From a virus, in IMG/VR virus record IMGVR_UViG_3300005098_000017, positions 62,001 to 126,000 of that record: a stretch of DNA of 64,000 nucleotides. One strand, written 5' to 3'. Shown here in pieces: positions 6,300 through 14,559 of this stretch (positions within the stretch are counted from its first letter, which is position 1; each line of letters begins with the position of its first letter). The position numbers were made by a program, and so were the translations under genes. The notes below the pieces were generated by a model. The model was not told the origin of the DNA, did no database searches, and saw only the letters and a list, made by a program, of their open reading frames with translations.

Positions 6300-8204
6300 A
6301 TGATTATAAAGGTCCCACTCAGGCAAGACACAAAAACTGTTTCACAGAAAGGTTACCCTGTCATAGCGGTAATATCTGGTAATACACATTTTTATTCCGG
6401 TGGGAGATATTATATGTACGAGGTAGCTGTTGCATTATCTGAATTAGGAGCCGAAGTGCATTTCATTACGAATGTGCGTCCAAGGCATTTTGAAAAGGAT
6501 TTCAAAGATTATGATATCAGTAAAATTCATTGGCATGTTGATAGAAATTATAAAGCCGATCTACCTCCCTTAGATGCTGTTATCGGCTCCCCTCTTCATA
6601 CAGCTCTCATAGCCGTTGATCTTGCGGGCTTACATTCATGCCCTTCAATTATCATTGTCTTTGAAACACCTAACTGGTATGCAAAATATGAAGAGGATGA
6701 ACATAAATATATGCCACGAAAACCACCATTTGAGATGTTCAAGCAAGCCTTAATAGAGTGTGATCGTATTATAGCAATTAGCCACGAAGGTGCCAAACAT
6801 ATCCCCCAATGGGATAGCAGGATTCCACCAGATAAAATTAGTGTTATAAGACCCGTTGTAAATCATAAATGCGCTGATAAATATAAAAATAAATCCGCAA
6901 GAGAACGTAGTGTTACATACGTGGGTAGATTGGTGTTTAATAAACAATTTTGGGAGCTCTATGATGTTATAATGAATGATCCCGAACCATATGTATTTCA
7001 TGTTGTTACATCAACGATATCAGAAGCCGAGCGCAAAGCACACATGGGAAATGAGAAACACCCCGTCCAGTGGCATCTTAAGGTTGGTGATGACAAAAAA
7101 TTCGAAATATTATCAAAAACATCAGCCTTAATTTTACCAACCAAGTTCGAGGGTTATGGTATGCCTCCACAGGAATCATTATATCTGAATACACATACTA
7201 TTGTTACGGATCTACCTGTTTTCCGTAATGAGCATGCAATAAAGGATGATGCACACTTTGTTAAGGACATGAAAGAAATTCCAAGTGTAGTTCACAAGGT
7301 ACTTGGTAAGACATGTACACCTAAGGGACACATACCAACGATGGAGGATATGAAAAGAGAGCTTCTGCAGGTTAAGGAGATACCATTTAAGTGGCGCTCC
7401 GAAGACGATATCCTCATAAGCTTTTCATGTTGCGTCTTTAATAATGCTAAACATATAAGAGAGTGTATTGAATCAATTTATGATCATGCATATGAGATAA
7501 TCATTGTTGAAGGAGCTACCGATTGGTGGGCTAACTACTTTAAGAGTCCTACAGGTATCAGCACTGATGGAACACATGAAATAATTATGGATCTTATAAA
7601 AAATGATAGCAAGGGGGTTATAAAATATTATGGTCCCCTGCGTTTCCCTCATAAGGTACAGATGAGGCGTTATGCGGTAAATAAAATTGATAAAGAAGCT
7701 GTGAGAAGCGGGCGCCTCGTCTATTGGATCGTGGATGCTGATGAAATCTATACTGATGAAAGCATTAAAGCAATGAAACGCGCCATCCTAACGCATCAAA
7801 GAGGCATTGTTTTTCAACCAACATACAGACATCACTGGATTGATCCACGGTATGTCATAGAAGGCGGGCCATGGAGCGCGCCTCATACAAGAGTCGTCGT
7901 GTGGAATAGGAAATATGGTTACCATAAGCGTGATCAATATTATATACAGAGACATAACGAACCATTGGATGAGCAGGGCATAGGGCTTAATATAATGAGG
8001 CCAAAGTATTATGTAAGCCGCGGCTTAGGTGTATTAGTCCCTGACTGCATCGTTGACCACTATGCATATGATTATAACCTAGAAGCCAAAATGCAATTCT
8101 ATAAGGAACGTGGCGATAATGCATACAAATTAATGGTTGCTGTTATGCAATGGAAGCCTGGCAAACCATTACCAAAAGGTATTACGATTAAGCGCATAAA
8201 TTAA
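6300..8204 (+). CDS. Two-domain glycosyltransferase (GT4-like plus GT2-like)
   Basis: 634 residues. The N-terminal half (about 20-365) is a GT-B, GT4-like enzyme: GGRYYMYEVAVALSELGAEV, RSVTYVGRLVFNKQF, and the nucleotide-sugar signature TKFEGYGMPPQES at about 281-293. The C-terminal half (about 370-634) is a GT-A, GT2-like domain beginning ISFSCCVFNNAKHIRECIESI, with the metal-binding WIVDADE near 475-480. Such fusions decorate phage DNA bases, virion proteins or host surface glycans; the substrate cannot be read here. It stands alone between leftward clusters with its own promoter, and its 3' end overlaps the convergent endolysin-like gene by 4 bases. Confidence 0.85.
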   Translation: MIIKVPLRQDTKTVSQKGYPVIAVISGNTHFYSGGRYYMYEVAVALSELGAEVHFITNVRPRHFEKDFKDYDISKIHWHVDRNYKADLPPLDAVIGSPLHTALIAVDLAGLHSCPSIIIVFETPNWYAKYEEDEHKYMPRKPPFEMFKQALIECDRIIAISHEGAKHIPQWDSRIPPDKISVIRPVVNHKCADKYKNKSARERSVTYVGRLVFNKQFWELYDVIMNDPEPYVFHVVTSTISEAERKAHMGNEKHPVQWHLKVGDDKKFEILSKTSALILPTKFEGYGMPPQESLYLNTHTIVTDLPVFRNEHAIKDDAHFVKDMKEIPSVVHKVLGKTCTPKGHIPTMEDMKRELLQVKEIPFKWRSEDDILISFSCCVFNNAKHIRECIESIYDHAYEIIIVEGATDWWANYFKSPTGISTDGTHEIIMDLIKNDSKGVIKYYGPLRFPHKVQMRRYAVNKIDKEAVRSGRLVYWIVDADEIYTDESIKAMKRAILTHQRGIVFQPTYRHHWIDPRYVIEGGPWSAPHTRVVVWNRKYGYHKRDQYYIQRHNEPLDEQGIGLNIMRPKYYVSRGLGVLVPDCIVDHYAYDYNLEAKMQFYKERGDNAYKLMVAVMQWKPGKPLPKGITIKRIN

Positions 8205-8599
8205 ACATGCCGTTCAAAATGGGGTACATCCTTGAATGTCTTAAAGTTGCCGCCCCATCTGTTCTTCTTATCAAGACTCTCCCAGTACTCACCAAACGGT
8301 TTAATATCATTATAGTCCCATGTTAAAGTGTAATATTTCCCATCAACAACAATAATCGTCTGCTCATACTTATACTTTTCACCCTCCTGTATTGGCTTAA
8401 AGAAATTAAGGTCAATAGCGAGCCGCTTCAAATGATATGAATTCATTGTCTTACTGCGCCCCGTTTCCACATATATCCGTTGCGTTTCAGGAGAGCGCCA
8501 GAGTTCTCCCCCCGTAACAACCCAGCCTCTTTCTTCGACATACTTAATCAGTTTCGCTACATCCTTCAGAAACTCCCACTGTTCCTTCACTAATGACAT
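8201..8599 (-). CDS. M15 family peptidase, probable endolysin
   Basis: 132 residues. Zinc motif S54-x-H56 ... A61-x-D63 (SYHLKRLAIDLNFF), the WGG-x-F segment at 115-119, and DVPHFE with H127 and E129 are the hallmarks of the M15 (VanY / L-alanyl-D-glutamate peptidase) family. It would cleave peptidoglycan stem peptides during lysis. There is no signal peptide, so release would need a holin or other helper. ATG 8599 follows AGGAGG at about 13 bases and AGGAA closer; the gene overlaps the upstream gene by 56 bases. Confidence 0.88.
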   Translation of the reverse strand: MSLVKEQWEFLKDVAKLIKYVEERGWVVTGGELWRSPETQRIYVETGRSKTMNSYHLKRLAIDLNFFKPIQEGEKYKYEQTIIVVDGKYYTLTWDYNDIKPFGEYWESLDKKNRWGGNFKTFKDVPHFERHV

Positions 8600-8876
8600 C
8601 TTCCTGAACCTCCTCTTCTTTTGGTTTCTCCTTTGACCCTTGGAAAATAAGACGATGCCCTTCTTCCTTGCTTATTAATGCAATGGTACCTCCAAAGTCA
8701 ATCTTACCAATATAATTTTCATCCTCATATTCAATATAGATCCATCCAGTGTGCTGCCCACTCGCATCTACAATTTTACCATCCTCTTCGATATAGAATG
8801 CTGGATCACCACGTTGTGTAATAAGACACGCCTTATAGTTACCATAATCATAATAAAATTTGTGAAAAAATAGCAT
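8544..8876 (-). CDS. Hypothetical protein (110 aa)
   Basis: 110 residues, ATG 8876 after AAGGAGG. It has a beta-rich N-terminal domain (YGNYKACLITQRGDPAFYIE, GWIYIEYEDENYIGKIDFGG) and a low-complexity Glu/Lys tail (SKEKPKEEEVQEDV). The tail coding region contains the start of the downstream M15 peptidase. Possibly a small regulator or partner of the lysis enzyme by position only. No family is recognised. Confidence 0.65.
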   Translation of the reverse strand: MLFFHKFYYDYGNYKACLITQRGDPAFYIEEDGKIVDASGQHTGWIYIEYEDENYIGKIDFGGTIALISKEEGHRLIFQGSKEKPKEEEVQEDVISEGTVGVSEGCSETD

Positions 8877-8887
8877 CTAACACCTCC

Positions 8888-9601
8888 TTATGCTATAAGC
8901 CCTGCCTTTACCTTTGATAAATATGATAACAAACATTGTTCCTTCTCTTCATCTCTATATTCTTTTGTTATTACAGGCCAGCCGCGCTTCTTACAACTAT
9001 TATTAATCCATGAGCGACGGTGGAATATAGTAAGCCCGCGGCTTCTCATCTCATCAATTGCCTGCTTACTAAACCCACCGCTATATTTATATCCAAATAA
9101 TTCAACAAACAACCTCCGAAACTCATCATAGACATATCGTGCAATGATGCTTGCCGCCGCTATTGAATAATGCGTCTCATCACCACCATGAACACCAAAT
9201 TGAGGCACACTTAATCCATCAACATCATAATAATCCACGAATACAACCGCATTACCATTATCCTTAGTGATTCGATCTACTATATTCTTAATAACATCTA
9301 ATTCGTGCTTACGATAATTGCCACCACCATCTACAATGTGGAAATCACAGTAATCAACATAAACAGGAAACCTTTCCATAAGTGATAATGCCACCTTCTT
9401 GCGTTCCTTTACCGTAAGTACCTTGCAATCAGCAACAGGTATTAATGGATATTCAACAGGCGGAATAATTTTAACTGCACCCACAATAATAGGTTGCAGG
9501 GAAGAAAAGACATTTACCTCATCAAATCCAATGATAGTCATACCTTCATCAATGTACTGTTTCTCATCAGGATCAAAATCTGTTAACCAATGCTTTCCCA
9601 T
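8888..9601 (-). CDS. RNase HII-like protein lacking the GRG motif
   Basis: 237 residues with the RNase HII frame: D27-E28 in GFDEVNVFSSLQPIIVGAV (family consensus is DExGRG...GPVV), DCKVLTVKER for the usual DSK-LT, D123 in VFVDYYD, and D141 before SIAAASIIARYVYDEF. The four acidic residues (D27, E28, D123, D141) are present. The glycine-arginine-glycine loop that reads the RNA-DNA junction is replaced by V-N-V. The enzyme may act on RNA:DNA hybrids with altered specificity. TAATG overlap with the upstream RuvC-like gene shows coupling in a replication/recombination operon. Confidence 0.8.
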   Translation of the reverse strand: MGKHWLTDFDPDEKQYIDEGMTIIGFDEVNVFSSLQPIIVGAVKIIPPVEYPLIPVADCKVLTVKERKKVALSLMERFPVYVDYCDFHIVDGGGNYRKHELDVIKNIVDRITKDNGNAVVFVDYYDVDGLSVPQFGVHGGDETHYSIAAASIIARYVYDEFRRLFVELFGYKYSGGFSKQAIDEMRSRGLTIFHRRSWINNSCKKRGWPVITKEYRDEEKEQCLLSYLSKVKAGLIA

Positions 9602-10068
9602 TATTCCTCATAAACATTTTGTGTTGCCCAATACCCTAAACAAATAGCATCTGCTATATTATGGTTATCTATCTCCTGTCCTGATAGCTCAGACGCGAGC
9701 CTCATAGAATAACGTTTGCGATCAACACGTTTTGTCTGTGACGAACATTGCAATATATTTGTTTGCCATGTCTGGGGTTGCACAACCACAGGAATCCACC
9801 CATTACATTCAAAAATTGTTGCAATAGAAGCCCGCACCTCAACCAATCTTTCAAAAGTTAATACATTTCTCTTACTTGCCCGGGGATGAAGCCATTGACC
9901 TTCTATAACAAGCACCCGCGTATCTTTATCATATGTTGTGGATAGCTTGTGCATTTTATCCAAAAATTCTTCATCTCTTTCAATTAAACCCCAGCTTTTC
10001 AAGCGTCCATCCTCCCATATACTATAACCAATACGTTTCGTATCAGGATCAATAGCTATAATGATCAT
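9601..10068 (-). CDS. RuvC-like Holliday junction resolvase
   Basis: 155 residues with a RuvC/RNase H fold: D7 in IIIAIDPDTKRIGYSIW, E56 in VLVIEGQWL, and HNIADAICLGYWA with D140 near the C-terminus. Length and order match RuvC-type resolvases used by phages to cut branched DNA before packaging. It overlaps recA upstream (ATGA) and the RNase HII-like gene downstream (TAATG). Confidence 0.88.
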   Translation of the reverse strand: MIIIAIDPDTKRIGYSIWEDGRLKSWGLIERDEEFLDKMHKLSTTYDKDTRVLVIEGQWLHPRASKRNVLTFERLVEVRASIATIFECNGWIPVVVQPQTWQTNILQCSSQTKRVDRKRYSMRLASELSGQEIDNHNIADAICLGYWATQNVYEE

Positions 10069-11000
10069 TTCTTAAGCCTGCTTTCTATAAATTCCTTTAG
10101 GTTATCTTTATTTTGATAAATCTCTAGAGGATAGATACCGTTTTCAAGTAACCGATCAATCGAATATTTTTTACCATCAATTTTTATAGAATTACCTTCC
10201 ATTGGTATGCCAAAATCTGAAGCCGGCGCCAAATCAGACCACATATCAATCAAACCAATGTTCGGTTCAACCAACAAAATGTGATTCTTGCCCTCAATAA
10301 TGCTTGATGTTTTGGTTTTGACAATCGTAATCTTCACTGTGTCAAACTTATATTTACCACTTATACGGTGGAAAAACAATTTCAAATGATAAAGGTGTTT
10401 TAACAAATAAGGACCTGGCTCCCTATAACTCATATAAGCTTTAGTATATCTGGTAACCTGTCCACCTATGAGATCTCTTATTTGATTTATAATGATCGCA
10501 AGAATTTCTTTTTCACCTATCGCCGGAGCCCATACCTTAAGCTCGCGGCTTAATAAGCGCGCCAGTTCTGATACCTTCTGCTCCTGTGGCTTCGCTCTCT
10601 TCTCAAATTCAGTACTCATAGCCACAGCACTATCGAAGACAAACCCAACAATATCATCCAGATGTTTGGCATAAACATTACGCACATCCTCAAATATCTC
10701 CTCAGCTGTTGAACCACGTATAACAATCATTTCATCAAGCTTGCAACCTTGGATCTCAGCCCATCTTCCATCAAACATACGCTCTGCATCAACATAGACA
10801 GTAAGCCCGCCCTTCTTTTGTTCCTGTAAAAGACCTATTAGCGATAGGGCCAATGTTGTCTTACCAGTAGAAGGGCCACCCCAAAATCCTATGAACCTGC
10901 CTAACGGTATGCCATATAATGCTTTCGCCATAAAGGGGAAACGGGCTGACAGATCCAAATACTTGGTACTTGATAGTTCAGTCGCTTTTATTATTGCCAT
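10065..11000 (-). CDS. recA: RecA/UvsX-like recombinase
   Basis: 311 residues. Walker A is GGPSTGKTT at 41-49 and Walker B is DIVGFVFDSAVA. ILAIIINQIRD corresponds to the RecA region with the conserved NQ, and a long loop YTKAYMSYREPGPYLLKHLYHLKLF follows. It is shorter than bacterial RecA and lacks the C-terminal domain, as is usual for phage recombinases. GGGGGT before ATG 11000 is the ribosome site. It belongs to a leftward operon with the resolvase and the ribonucleotide reductase. Confidence 0.92.
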   Translation of the reverse strand: MAIIKATELSSTKYLDLSARFPFMAKALYGIPLGRFIGFWGGPSTGKTTLALSLIGLLQEQKKGGLTVYVDAERMFDGRWAEIQGCKLDEMIVIRGSTAEEIFEDVRNVYAKHLDDIVGFVFDSAVAMSTEFEKRAKPQEQKVSELARLLSRELKVWAPAIGEKEILAIIINQIRDLIGGQVTRYTKAYMSYREPGPYLLKHLYHLKLFFHRISGKYKFDTVKITIVKTKTSSIIEGKNHILLVEPNIGLIDMWSDLAPASDFGIPMEGNSIKIDGKKYSIDRLLENGIYPLEIYQNKDNLKEFIESRLKK

Positions 11001-11015
11001 CTTAAACCCCCTTTA

Positions 11016-13391
11016 TCAATCACACTTCCCACCATACCCACATTTTGGACATGGGTTATTACAATCAAATGCATATTCAACACCTCTGGTTATAATTTTA
11101 TAACCACACATGGGGCATACATTTATTATAGCATCATCTGGTACCTCACCATCCGGTAGAGCACCATTATACATATTTGATGCTTCTTGCACAGCCCTCT
11201 TGCGTTGCTCATATTCCTCCTCAGGCGTAATACCACGCAAGAAGTACTTTAGTGCTAATCCCCAGAATCCCACAGGAGATGCAATCTTGTGTCCTTTATA
11301 CCATGTCATACCATCAGCAGATTTTATGCTTGCAAACTCATTAATAATATGGTCAACAACACGGTGATATAACTCTTCATCTCCAAGGGCATAAATCTGC
11401 TTGAGGAATATCGATGTGATCACATCTAGAGCAATAATAAAATCCGAATGTGGTATATCCTTACTGCCCAAAAAGATTTCTAGTGGTTTACCCTCAACAC
11501 CCGCTACGATAAGATAATAGTTTCGGTCCCTATAAGGAAACTTATAAGCCTTCGCATCAAGTGTATCAGGCCTCTTCCAATCAGATAAAAAGAGGAACTT
11601 GCTCTTCTTCTTGCCACTTCTTATTACAGCCTGCCGGCTTCCTTCTCTGAACACAGTTATACCTTTTACCCCATTTTTCCAAGCATCAATAAAGAAGCGC
11701 GACAGATCATCCGTTGTCCATTGAGCTGGTATCGTATATGTATTGCTAATAGCATTATCGATATGTTTCTGTATCGCTGCATGGATGGCTAATTTATCAT
11801 AAGGATCAACATCATGTGCTGTAACCATGTATGGTGCATTTACATCATAACCATCGGTATTTTCTACCCATTCATATATAGGTTGCTTAAATTTCATCAT
11901 CTTATTGAAGCTCTCGCTCCACCGTTCGATCTCGAAATAAAAAATTGGCTCAAATGCTGCATTAACCCCTGTTAATAATGATATTGACCCCGTCGGCGGC
12001 ACAGTTAACAACGCAACATTCCTTATACCGTGTTCAGCTACCTGCATCATAAAGTCCTTATTAAAATGCTTTTTGATAAATAGCGCCTGCTCAACATAAT
12101 CCTCGTATGAACCATCCCTTTTAAATTGTTCAACAGCAGGCGCGGGGCCTAACTGCTGGGCGAGCTTAACAGATTCATCATATGCTATGTTACATATAAA
12201 TTCAGCTATGCGCTCGGCTTCCCTGACAGACTTAAGGGTACCATACTTAATGCGTTTAATAATAAAATAATCAGCCAGTCCCATAAACCCTATACCAACC
12301 CGCCTCTCAAACTGAGCCTGCTCCTTTACCTTATCTATAGGATAATATGCCCTGTCAATAATAGCATCACCTAATCTAACGGCAAATCGCACCGTTTGTT
12401 CTAACTTCTTCCAATCCATACGGCGAGTAGACAGATCCACATGAGCAACAAGATTGACGCTTAAGAGGTTACAAACGGAATAAGCCGGCAGCATCTGTTC
12501 CCCACACGGATTGCTTGTGGCAATCTTTGCATAACCTGATGAATTTGATGTGCGTTCGACATTGTCTATAAAAATAAGCCCCGGCTCCGCTGACTCCCAT
12601 GCGGTCCTTACAATCGTATCCCATAACTTCTTCGCCCTTATACTACGCTGGACCTTCACAACATCATTTTTGAATGATAGAGTGAAGTCATCATCAGAAA
12701 TCATAGCATCCATAAATTCATCAGTGACCTTAACAGATATGTTAGCATAGCGTACCTGAAGCCGGCTTAATATATACCTCACAAAATCGGCCTCCTCATC
12801 ATCAACATTCAGAAGAGTAAAATAACTCTCCATCGCATTGTTTAAATCACACTTCATTTTTACGAATCGCTCGATATCAGGATGTGTTATGTCAAGACTT
12901 ATCAACAGAGCTCCACGACGCCCGCTCTGACCAACCAACCCTGTAACAGCAGAATATAACTCAGCCCAGCTCCATGCACCCGTAGAAACCTTCGCAGATC
13001 CTGTGTGAACCTTTGCACCCTCAGGACGTAGCGTTGATATATCTATACCACATCCACCACCTGACTTATAAACGATTGCCAATTCCTTCGCCGTATCAAA
13101 AATGCCCTCCATGCTATCCTCTGGTGATGCTATGACATAACAGTTAAATGGCGTTATACGTTGTTCAACACTCCTTCCAGCCGCATACAAAACACGACCG
13201 CCAGGAACAAGCCGCCAGCTTAAATTACAATCATCATCAAAAAAGATGTTATCTGTCTCTATAGGATATGGTTTAAGGAAGTAATCATACACACGCTGAA
13301 AGATTGACTCAATCGGTTCATCAGGTTCTGCCTGATATTTTTTGGCTATCGTATCTCTTATGGTCTTATACTCATCAGATATTGGAATCAT
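11016..13391 (-). CDS. nrdJ: Class II (B12-dependent) ribonucleotide reductase
   Basis: 791 residues, single-chain ribonucleotide reductase. Active-site residues are visible: C84 (PFNCYVIAS), the catalytic N294-C296-E298 in TSNPCGEQMLP, C307 and the GGGCGIDISTLRPEGA loop. The C-terminal CPMCG...CPKCGYGGKCD is the cysteine tail expected of adenosylcobalamin-dependent enzymes. No NrdB or activase gene is seen in this window, consistent with class II. It provides deoxynucleotides without oxygen. ATG 13391 follows AAAGGAG and overlaps the upstream stop (ATGA). I see no intein here. Confidence 0.93.
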   Translation of the reverse strand: MIPISDEYKTIRDTIAKKYQAEPDEPIESIFQRVYDYFLKPYPIETDNIFFDDDCNLSWRLVPGGRVLYAAGRSVEQRITPFNCYVIASPEDSMEGIFDTAKELAIVYKSGGGCGIDISTLRPEGAKVHTGSAKVSTGAWSWAELYSAVTGLVGQSGRRGALLISLDITHPDIERFVKMKCDLNNAMESYFTLLNVDDEEADFVRYILSRLQVRYANISVKVTDEFMDAMISDDDFTLSFKNDVVKVQRSIRAKKLWDTIVRTAWESAEPGLIFIDNVERTSNSSGYAKIATSNPCGEQMLPAYSVCNLLSVNLVAHVDLSTRRMDWKKLEQTVRFAVRLGDAIIDRAYYPIDKVKEQAQFERRVGIGFMGLADYFIIKRIKYGTLKSVREAERIAEFICNIAYDESVKLAQQLGPAPAVEQFKRDGSYEDYVEQALFIKKHFNKDFMMQVAEHGIRNVALLTVPPTGSISLLTGVNAAFEPIFYFEIERWSESFNKMMKFKQPIYEWVENTDGYDVNAPYMVTAHDVDPYDKLAIHAAIQKHIDNAISNTYTIPAQWTTDDLSRFFIDAWKNGVKGITVFREGSRQAVIRSGKKKSKFLFLSDWKRPDTLDAKAYKFPYRDRNYYLIVAGVEGKPLEIFLGSKDIPHSDFIIALDVITSIFLKQIYALGDEELYHRVVDHIINEFASIKSADGMTWYKGHKIASPVGFWGLALKYFLRGITPEEEYEQRKRAVQEASNMYNGALPDGEVPDDAIINVCPMCGYKIITRGVEYAFDCNNPCPKCGYGGKCD

Positions 13392-14089
13392 ATGCCACTC
13401 CTTTCGCTACATGCCTCCCTGCTTCTTAATAATAATGACACACGCTTTATAAATGCATAAAATAACCCGAGATATACAAGATAGTCTCTCACAGCATCCT
13501 CGTACGAATCGTTCTCAACTAATAGTTCACCCTTTTTATTAAATGTTATCATCCTGCTGACCTTATCAGCCATGCGCCATATGAAGCCGAGGCCTATATC
13601 ATAAAAATCCTCCCATTCATTGTATTCCCGGGGAAGCCGCGGCTTCATAACAGCAACAAACATAAAATTAGCCAACGCATCACCACCCAACCCCGTTGCA
13701 TAATCATGGTTCTTTTTGGTATGTAACTCCTTTATTGATTTGATAATATCATCCAATGGCTGGCGCTTCATAGATGTATAGTAGTTAAGCAATTTAGCGC
13801 CTTCTATAATGATAATTGACAACATTAAATCCAACCCCTGGCGGCGGACCTCATCACAGTTGCACTTAGGATGCGCAATGATCTTTACTAAATTACGCAG
13901 CTGCGCTAGTGATCTTACTCTATCCGATATATCCAACCTATCAAGGCGTATACCTCTCTTCGATATGAGATCTAAATATTCCAAAAACAGACGGTCACCT
14001 CTAAACCCATCCTTCTCAATAATAAAATCATCGCGATAAAAATAACACAAGGTGGGGTCAATAACAACATCGGATGGACTTGAACCCAT
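13388..14089 (-). CDS. DUF1599 / MazG-like protein (nucleotide modification associated)
   Basis: 233 residues from ATG 14089, which AGGAGG precedes by 5 bases; a GTG two codons earlier overlaps that site and is rejected. The C-terminal half carries IKELHTKKNHDYATG, then FIWRMADKVSRMI and ENDSYEDAVRDYLVYLGLF, the helical pattern of DUF1599 (nucleotide modification associated domain 1) and related all-alpha NTP pyrophosphohydrolases. The first half is less familiar and has a CNCDEVRRQG segment. It may control nucleotide pools or modified bases. It is directly upstream of, and coupled to, nrdJ. Confidence 0.72.
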   Translation of the reverse strand: MGSSPSDVVIDPTLCYFYRDDFIIEKDGFRGDRLFLEYLDLISKRGIRLDRLDISDRVRSLAQLRNLVKIIAHPKCNCDEVRRQGLDLMLSIIIIEGAKLLNYYTSMKRQPLDDIIKSIKELHTKKNHDYATGLGGDALANFMFVAVMKPRLPREYNEWEDFYDIGLGFIWRMADKVSRMITFNKKGELLVENDSYEDAVRDYLVYLGLFYAFIKRVSLLLRSREACSERSGI

Positions 14090-14133
14090 ATCCACCTCCT
14101 TTTGTCATACATTATAATTATTTACTATATGTT

Positions 14134-14556
14134 TTAATATAAGTGATGGCGTATGGCATTGCGGAAGATTTTGGCAGGTAATCCCATCAAGGACCTCATA
14201 ACCCTGTTGAGCAAACCGCGTCTTGTTATCCTTCCTATCTGCCACTTCTTGCTCCTCATCAGATTCATCACAAATGTATCGATGCGCTTCGATGCTGTCA
14301 AGTGATTTTTTAATATAGGTATTGGTTGATCTATCTTCTTTACCATCTCAGGCGCCTTGGATAGAGCCGCAAGACGTGTCCCAACCTGCGATATCTCCCA
14401 CTTTAATCCTGCATATCGTGCTGGCATGCGTAACAAGGATGGTTTGATGCGTAATGGTAGGTCTACATAACGAGGGGACCATAGCCTTTTGGTATAACGA
14501 TTCGTATCCTTTATATTACGACCTAACTCTAATAACCTGTGATTTAACTTAAACAT
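14134..14556 (-). CDS. Highly basic hypothetical protein (140 aa)
   Basis: 140 residues, strongly basic (many Arg/Lys, few acidic residues), predicted mostly helical, ending RRGLLNRVMRSLMGLPAKIFRNAIRHHLY. In composition it resembles the four basic proteins before the terminase (21576-23930). ATG 14556 has only GAGAG upstream and lies 15 bases beyond the structured element at 14572-14649. It might bind nucleic acid; no family is recognised. Confidence 0.6.
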   Translation of the reverse strand: MFKLNHRLLELGRNIKDTNRYTKRLWSPRYVDLPLRIKPSLLRMPARYAGLKWEISQVGTRLAALSKAPEMVKKIDQPIPILKNHLTASKRIDTFVMNLMRSKKWQIGRITRRGLLNRVMRSLMGLPAKIFRNAIRHHLY

Positions 14557-14559
14557 CTC

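Noticed and set aside
11016-13391. Intein in the ribonucleotide reductase
   Set aside because: The protein aligns mentally with class II enzymes from end to end at normal length, without an inserted block A, B or HN-Cys junction.
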